Assembly (NCBI GenBank): GCA_016302925.1
Contig: JAEDMR010000069.1
Coordinates: 1-9,628 of the forward strand
DNA: 9,628 bases
Origin: Bacillota bacterium
GTDB taxonomy: Bacteria; Bacillota; Clostridia; Peptostreptococcales; Anaerovoracaceae
Reading direction: 5' to 3'
Made by a program: the position numbers and the translations under genes. The notes beneath the pieces were generated by a model. The model was not told the origin of the DNA and ran no database searches. It saw nothing but the letters and a program-made list of their open reading frames with translations. Positions 5,637 through 9,628 of this stretch are shown piece after piece. Numbering within the stretch: the stretch's first letter is position 1; each line of letters opens with the position of its first letter.

Positions 5637-6212
5637 ATGGAAAAGGAAAGAAGTCTGGAGGACTTTCGCCTGCCTCGTTGGCAGCAGCTTCCGCCTATGC
5701 CCCTGTATCTGGAGCAGGTTCTGGCGCTGCTGGAGGAATGGCTGGGACCTTATCTGGGAAATGAGGACGAAAAGATTCTGACCAAGACAATGATCAATAA
5801 CTATGTGAAGCTGCATTTCATCGGAGCGCCGGTACGCAGGAAGTATGACCGGCTGACGGTGGCGTCGCTTTTCGTGATTGCTGTGCTGAAGCCGGTTTAC
5901 ACCATCGAGGAGATTGGTTATCTGATCCGGCTCTCTGCAGGGTATTCCGATTTGGAGACTGCGTATGACGGGTTCTGCGATTATGTGGAGGCGGCGGTGA
6001 GTCATGCTTTTCACCGGACAACCATGGAGAAGGAAGAAAATCCGGATGATCCGCGGCAGCTCCTGTGGAATGCCTGCAATGCTTTTGCGTGCCAGCTGTA
6101 TGTAAGGCGAATCTATCTGGAAGATGCCATGGCGGCTGCAGCAGAGAAGCGAGAAGGCGCCGGGACGGGCAGCGGAACGGATGACAGAAAGGACGGCGGA
6201 CAGAATGGCTAA
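5637..6212 (+). CDS. DUF1836 domain-containing putative regulator (copy B)
   Basis: This 191-residue paralogue of copy A shares the order LYLEQV (23-28; LFLEQV in A), LTKTMINNYVKLHFIG (48-63), PVRRKYDR (65-72), then LFVIAVLKPVYTIEEIGYLI (78-97). The helix-turn-helix followed by Arg-Lys-Tyr and an EEI helix resembles MerR regulators, so DNA binding is inferred. The C-terminus (166-191) is Ala/Gly/Asp-rich and probably disordered. The ATG at 5637 is preferred to one 9 bases upstream, because AGGAGG (5622-5627) directly abuts the earlier ATG and is 9 bases from the chosen one. The gene overlaps ybaK by 8 bases, so the two are probably translated together. It follows hemolysin III by about 140 bases and may share its transcript. 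Confidence 0.8.
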   Translation: MEKERSLEDFRLPRWQQLPPMPLYLEQVLALLEEWLGPYLGNEDEKILTKTMINNYVKLHFIGAPVRRKYDRLTVASLFVIAVLKPVYTIEEIGYLIRLSAGYSDLETAYDGFCDYVEAAVSHAFHRTTMEKEENPDDPRQLLWNACNAFACQLYVRRIYLEDAMAAAAEKREGAGTGSGTDDRKDGGQNG

Positions 6213-6693
6213 GAAGCAGAATATAGAAAAGACCAATGCCATGCGGAAGCTGGATGCCATGAAGCTGTCCTTCGGCGAATATACTTACGAGAGTGACGGC
6301 AGCCAGACGGGTCTGGAAATTTCCAGGATGCTGGGGCAGGATCCGGACCGGGTCTTTAAGACGCTGGTGACGGTGGGGCGCAGCGGCGAGCATTACGTCT
6401 TCATGATTCCTGTGGCGGAGGAACTGGACCTGAAAAAGGCAGCGAAAGCTGTCGGAGAGAAATCGGTGGAGATGGTGAAGTCGAAGGAACTGCTGTCACT
6501 GACCGGATACGTCCACGGAGGCTGTTCCCCCATTGGCATGAAAAAGCTGTTCCGGACCACGGTGCATGAGACGGCCGTGCTGTATGATACGATCCTCTTC
6601 AGCGGCGGCAAGATCGGATATCAGATTGAACTGGGCCTTTCCGATCTGGAAAAGGTGATCCCGCTGCAGACGGCAGATGTGATCAAAGAATAG
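6205..6693 (+). CDS. ybaK: Cys-tRNA(Pro)/Cys-tRNA(Cys) deacylase YbaK
   Basis: This 162-residue protein has the size and motifs of YbaK/EbsC, the free-standing editing enzyme that hydrolyses Cys-tRNA(Pro) made in error by prolyl-tRNA synthetase. Visible are KTNAMRKLD (9-17), RVFKTLV (49-55, Lys52 matching the functionally important lysine), GYVHGGCSPIGMKK (101-114) and the late segment KIGYQIELGLSDL (136-148). The start is ATG at 6205, with AAAGGA (6188-6193) 11 bases upstream. A longer frame to 6124 lies wholly inside DUF1836 copy B and has no family similarity. The start overlaps the end of copy B (ATGGCTAA), which points to translational coupling. The stop is TAG, followed by a convergent terminator. 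Confidence 0.93.
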   Translation: MAKKQNIEKTNAMRKLDAMKLSFGEYTYESDGSQTGLEISRMLGQDPDRVFKTLVTVGRSGEHYVFMIPVAEELDLKKAAKAVGEKSVEMVKSKELLSLTGYVHGGCSPIGMKKLFRTTVHETAVLYDTILFSGGKIGYQIELGLSDLEKVIPLQTADVIKE

Positions 6694-6709
6694 AAAAGAA
6701 GGCAAAGAA

Positions 6710-6742
6710 AAGGACGGTTCCGCAGATGCGGAGACCGTCCTT
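6710..6742. terminator. convergent terminator between ybaK and hscC
   Basis: AAGGACGGTTCCGC (6710-6723) pairs with GCGGAGACCGTCCTT (6728-6742) with a single bulged base and a 4-base loop. The minus strand has a good T-rich tail (CCTTTTCTTT), only 3 bases after the hscC stop. The plus-strand tail (ACTTTATT) is weaker, so it primarily ends the hscC operon and probably also ybaK. Confidence 0.82.
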
Positions 6743-6745
6743 ACT

Positions 6746-8476
6746 TTATTCCGGATCATCCAGGAAGTCACTCATGAGCTGATCTTCCATCATTTCCTCC
6801 AGCTGGGCTAGAACCTGCCGGAAATCTTCCCGGGCCTGTCTGATCTCATCCGGCTTCTGACGATCCAGAATAGCTTCAAATTCCATGAGGGACCGGTTGA
6901 TCATGGGACGCAGGTCGCCCAGCGCCTCCTCATACATGCGTTCTGCCTGCAGCAGAAGAAGCTTGTTTTCCTCCTGATCCCGCGGATGGATCTTCAGGTA
7001 ATCCAGCTGTGCCATTCGCTGCTCCGCCTGTGTATCGTCGTAGATGCTGTCTTCTCCTTTAATGATCATTTTCTTCGTCACCTGTGTGGAGTCCACCTTG
7101 ACGATGACTTCCAGCAGGGCGTTGATATCATAAGTAAAGGTGACAGTGATGGATTCTTCGCCGGCAGGACGTGGAGGTACGGGAACCGTGAGACGACCAA
7201 GCAGCAGATTGCCTTTGGCCAGGCGGCTTTCTCCCTGCAGAACATCTACGCTGACACTTCGCTGGTTGTCCCGGACGGTCCAGTATTTTTTCGTGCGGCT
7301 GGCCGGAATCACCGTGTTGCGCTCGATGATCGGATCGAAGTAACCGCTTTCCAGCGAGTCTCCGATGCCGCGGATGGAAGTATCGGTGCCCAGAGAATAC
7401 GGACAGACATCGGTCAGAACAATTTCCTTGATTTCTTCATTCCGTTCCTTCATGGCGGCCTGCAGAGCAGCGCCTATGACGATAGCTTCATCCGGATTAA
7501 TCTCCACCTTGGCCGGCCGGCCCATGAGCCGCCCTACGAAGCGGCGCAGAATCGGAAGCTTGGTGGCGCCGCCCACCAGAACCACGTCACTGATATCTTC
7601 CAGACGGATACGGGCATCCCGCAGACTCCGCTCGATGGGTTTCTTAATCCGTTCAAACAGCAGCTGACAGGCTTCTTCATACTCCTTCAGCGTCACTTCC
7701 ATGTGAAGGGGTTCCTCATCTACCACAGCACTGAGTACGATCTGATCTTTTTCACAGAATTCTTTCTTGCACTTTTCCGCCTGACGTCTGATGTGGGTCA
7801 GGGTTTTGATGGGTGTACTGCCTTCGTCGATAGAGAATTTATTGATAAACATGCGATAGAGAACCTCGGTGAAGTCCTCGCCCCCCAGGAAGTTGTCGCC
7901 GGCTACAGCGCGGACTTCCATGATGATGTCATCCAGCTCCAGGATAGATACATCCAGCGTACCGCCGCCCAGGTCGAAGACCAGGTAGCGGGCCTCGTCG
8001 GCCCGCTTGTCAATGCCGTAGGCAATGGCGGCGGCGGTGGGCTCGTTGATGATACGTTCCACCCGGAACCCGGCCAGCTCTCCGGCTTTTTTCGTAGCTT
8101 TTCTCTGGCGGTCATTGAAGTACGCCGGCACACTGATCACGGCTTCCTCCACAGTCTGTCCCAGATACTGCTCTGCATCCTCCTTCAGAGAGCGGAGAAT
8201 GAACGCAGACAGATCCTCCGCACGGTAGGAATGCTCACGGATCTGGTAGACCCGGTCCGTACCCATGGCACGCTTGAAGACAGATACCGTATTGGCCGGA
8301 TCGATGCTTTTTCGCTCCAGCGCCGTTTCGCCCACATATACCGTGTCCTTTTCGTCAATGCTGACCACAGAAGGCGTCAGAACCGAACCCAGACGATTGG
8401 GTATTACCTGTACTTCTCCGTTTTGGTAGACAGCGGCAAGGCTGTTGGTTGTTCCTAAGTCAATTCCTAAAATCAT
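6746..8476 (-). CDS. hscC: HscC-type Hsp70 molecular chaperone
   Basis: This 576-residue Hsp70 chaperone has an ATP-dependent substrate-binding cycle in the cytoplasm. All three Hsp70 signatures are present: IDLGTTNS (5-12), VFDLGGGTLDVS (166-177) and VVLVGGATKLPILRRF (298-313), with the catalytic Lys in FKRAMG (Lys68). The linker reads IVLTDVCPYSLG (352-363). It resembles HscC of E. coli more than DnaK: shorter, with CPYSLG, PIIERNT (382-388) and LDYLKIHPRD (491-500), and it lacks the long DnaK tail. The nucleotide domain covers about 1-350, the beta substrate domain 365-470 and a short helical lid 480-576. The ATG has AGGGGA (complement of 8485-8490) 8 bases upstream and overlaps the TPR gene stop as ATGA (8473-8476), indicating coupling. 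The grpE-dnaK-dnaJ cluster is absent, so this is a specialised second Hsp70. Confidence 0.93.
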   Translation of the reverse strand: MILGIDLGTTNSLAAVYQNGEVQVIPNRLGSVLTPSVVSIDEKDTVYVGETALERKSIDPANTVSVFKRAMGTDRVYQIREHSYRAEDLSAFILRSLKEDAEQYLGQTVEEAVISVPAYFNDRQRKATKKAGELAGFRVERIINEPTAAAIAYGIDKRADEARYLVFDLGGGTLDVSILELDDIIMEVRAVAGDNFLGGEDFTEVLYRMFINKFSIDEGSTPIKTLTHIRRQAEKCKKEFCEKDQIVLSAVVDEEPLHMEVTLKEYEEACQLLFERIKKPIERSLRDARIRLEDISDVVLVGGATKLPILRRFVGRLMGRPAKVEINPDEAIVIGAALQAAMKERNEEIKEIVLTDVCPYSLGTDTSIRGIGDSLESGYFDPIIERNTVIPASRTKKYWTVRDNQRSVSVDVLQGESRLAKGNLLLGRLTVPVPPRPAGEESITVTFTYDINALLEVIVKVDSTQVTKKMIIKGEDSIYDDTQAEQRMAQLDYLKIHPRDQEENKLLLLQAERMYEEALGDLRPMINRSLMEFEAILDRQKPDEIRQAREDFRQVLAQLEEMMEDQLMSDFLDDPE

Positions 8477-9628
8477 TGAAATAATCCCCTTTTTCTTGTA
8501 AACAGGCCGGATTTTTTTGCGAGAAACGCATCCGGCAGGTTTTTCAGATCATAATCATATGGCGAAATGGCGAGGCCTTTCTGCAGCCAGTGCTGCATCG
8601 TGTCTTCCTCGCCCTGTATACAGGCAATGTAAACCAGTGCACAGCAGGCATCAATACATCCGCTGTATTTGCAGAAATCGCATTTTCGTCCGTCCAGGGC
8701 CAGCTGAAGCCGTGCAAAGGCTTCTTTATATTTCCCCAGAATGGCCAGGGCTTCGGCGGACCGGACCAGATAATATGCCCGGTTATAGCCGCAGTCCATG
8801 AAATCCTTCGGAATCGCATCCAGCACCCGTCCGGCACAGGCAGCGGCTTTTTTCTTATTTTTCAGCTTCAGATACAGTTTAGCAAGGTCGATGTTGGCGT
8901 TGATATCGCTTTCGCGCAGGGAAACGGCCTTTTCCAGAAAGCTGACGGCACGGTTTTCTTCGCCAGTCATGTACATGTATAGCCTGCCGCACTGATACAC
9001 GGCGGTATATGCTCGTGTTTCCAGGGAAGTATAGCGGGTAAACCGATCCGTATCCCGCAGATACATGGCAGCCGATTTCAGCTCTTCCAGCACCAGCGGG
9101 CTGTCGCCGGGTTCATGGGATTCCAGGTATTTTTCCCCTTCTGCGATGACCTCGTGGAAACGACCTGCCATGCGGAGTACCTCTAACAATGCGGACATAT
9201 CTTCCTGTTGCTGGTATAACCTGAAATTATCCCGCAGACACTGCTTCGCATGGTCATAATCCTTCATGCGGCAGTATACCATAGCCTTGTCCCGAAGGAT
9301 CCGGTACCAGGCCTCCTCTTTTTCCGCAGCCAGAGCCTGGGCTCGGGAAAGGGCGGATAGCGCTTCCTGATACCGGCCGGTATGGCTATACAGAGCGCCG
9401 AAGAGAATTGCAGTATATGTCAGTTCCGGTTCCAGCTCTGCAGCTCGCAGCAGATGTGCTTCTGCATCTGCGAATCGGTCCATCTGGATCTCGTTCCCGG
9501 CAAGCTGAGCGAAGTGGCGTCCGCTGGGATCCAGTTTCACCATTTTACGATACAGCTCCTGCGCTTCCTCGTGGCGGGACCGGCCGTACAGCTCCCCTGC
9601 CAGTTCGGAAATCAGCGGCAGGTCATCC
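8473..9628 (-). CDS. TPR protein upstream of hscC, 5' end outside the window
   Basis: The frame is open to the right edge, so the true start is not visible. From the edge it reads DDLPLISELAGELYG and then continues through 384 visible codons. It is all-helical with TPR-like units, for example FADAEAHLLRAAELEPE, RYQEALSALSRAQAL, NRAVSFLEKAVSLRE and KYKEAFARLQLAL. Near the end is a cysteine cluster, C-x2-C-x4-C-x3-CC (8664-8682 for the first three), with another Cys seven residues on, possibly metal-binding. The stop overlaps the hscC start by 4 bases. TPR proteins often present clients or partners to Hsp70, so a co-chaperone role is inferred. The missing N-terminus could carry a J domain, but nothing visible shows one. 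Confidence 0.8.
   Translation of the reverse strand, partial: DDLPLISELAGELYGRSRHEEAQELYRKMVKLDPSGRHFAQLAGNEIQMDRFADAEAHLLRAAELEPELTYTAILFGALYSHTGRYQEALSALSRAQALAAEKEEAWYRILRDKAMVYCRMKDYDHAKQCLRDNFRLYQQQEDMSALLEVLRMAGRFHEVIAEGEKYLESHEPGDSPLVLEELKSAAMYLRDTDRFTRYTSLETRAYTAVYQCGRLYMYMTGEENRAVSFLEKAVSLRESDINANIDLAKLYLKLKNKKKAAACAGRVLDAIPKDFMDCGYNRAYYLVRSAEALAILGKYKEAFARLQLALDGRKCDFCKYSGCIDACCALVYIACIQGEEDTMQHWLQKGLAISPYDYDLKNLPDAFLAKKSGLFTRKRGLFQ
8506..8536 (-). other. intragenic hairpin just upstream of hscC start
   Basis: GCCGGAT (8506-8512) and ATCCGGC (8530-8536) are perfect inverted repeats inside the end of the TPR gene. On the minus strand they form a 7-bp GC-rich stem, with a small GCG/CGC helix within the loop. 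It ends 15 bases before the hscC ribosome binding site. It might block hscC initiation unless ribosomes translating the TPR gene melt it. Confidence 0.35.

Noticed and set aside
6986..8458. 490-codon open frame on the plus strand opposite hscC
   Set aside because: It is the antisense shadow of a well-conserved Hsp70 gene. It has no ribosome binding site and its protein shows no domain; the long frame results from the codon bias of hscC.

Overview
The window looks like chromosomal DNA of an anaerobic Clostridia-type Firmicute, most likely Lachnospiraceae or a close relative. This rests on the gene families (two DUF1836 proteins, a DUF4230 protein, an HscC-type Hsp70 beside a TPR protein, a bacterial long-chain acyl-CoA synthetase), the AGGAGG-type ribosome binding sites, a TTG start, and moderate-GC genes separated by AT-rich intergenic regions with U-tailed hairpins. 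There are no rRNA or tRNA genes, no CRISPR array and no mobile element. The lineage is inferred from protein character only.

Left part (1-2200). Bases 1-310 carry no gene but hold two hairpins built from the same GTTTTC/GAAAAC modules; the larger one probably terminates the leftward alpha/beta hydrolase gene (311-1240). The hydrolase is divergent from a rightward membrane-anchored DUF4230 gene (1447-2124). Their shared intergenic region contains a promoter for DUF4230 and a cluster of TGTATC/GATACA half-sites that looks like an operator. DUF4230 converges on the next leftward gene across a bidirectional terminator (2151-2200).

Middle part (2214-6742). A leftward long-chain acyl-CoA synthetase gene (TTG start) is preceded by a promoter packed with perfect dyads. 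Upstream of it lies a leftward DUF1836 gene with a near-consensus promoter. This is divergent from a rightward hemolysin III (PAQR-type) gene, which is interrupted by one in-frame TAG. A second, paralogous DUF1836 gene follows and overlaps ybaK (Cys-tRNA(Pro) deacylase) by 8 bases. A convergent terminator closes this block. The DUF1836 proteins resemble MerR-type regulators by eye. The arrangement regulator / hemolysin III / regulator, with a long inverted repeat around the hemolysin III promoter, suggests local control.

Right part (6746-9628). Two leftward genes form a translationally coupled chaperone unit: a TPR protein with a cysteine cluster (its 5' end lies beyond the window), then hscC, an Hsp70 of the HscC subfamily, joined by an ATGA overlap. 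The TPR protein is a candidate co-chaperone or client adaptor for HscC.

Most of the window is ordinary housekeeping and accessory content. The points most worth a second look are the interrupted hemolysin III between two DUF1836 paralogues, the dense operator-like dyads upstream of the acyl-CoA synthetase and hydrolase genes, and the HscC/TPR pair.
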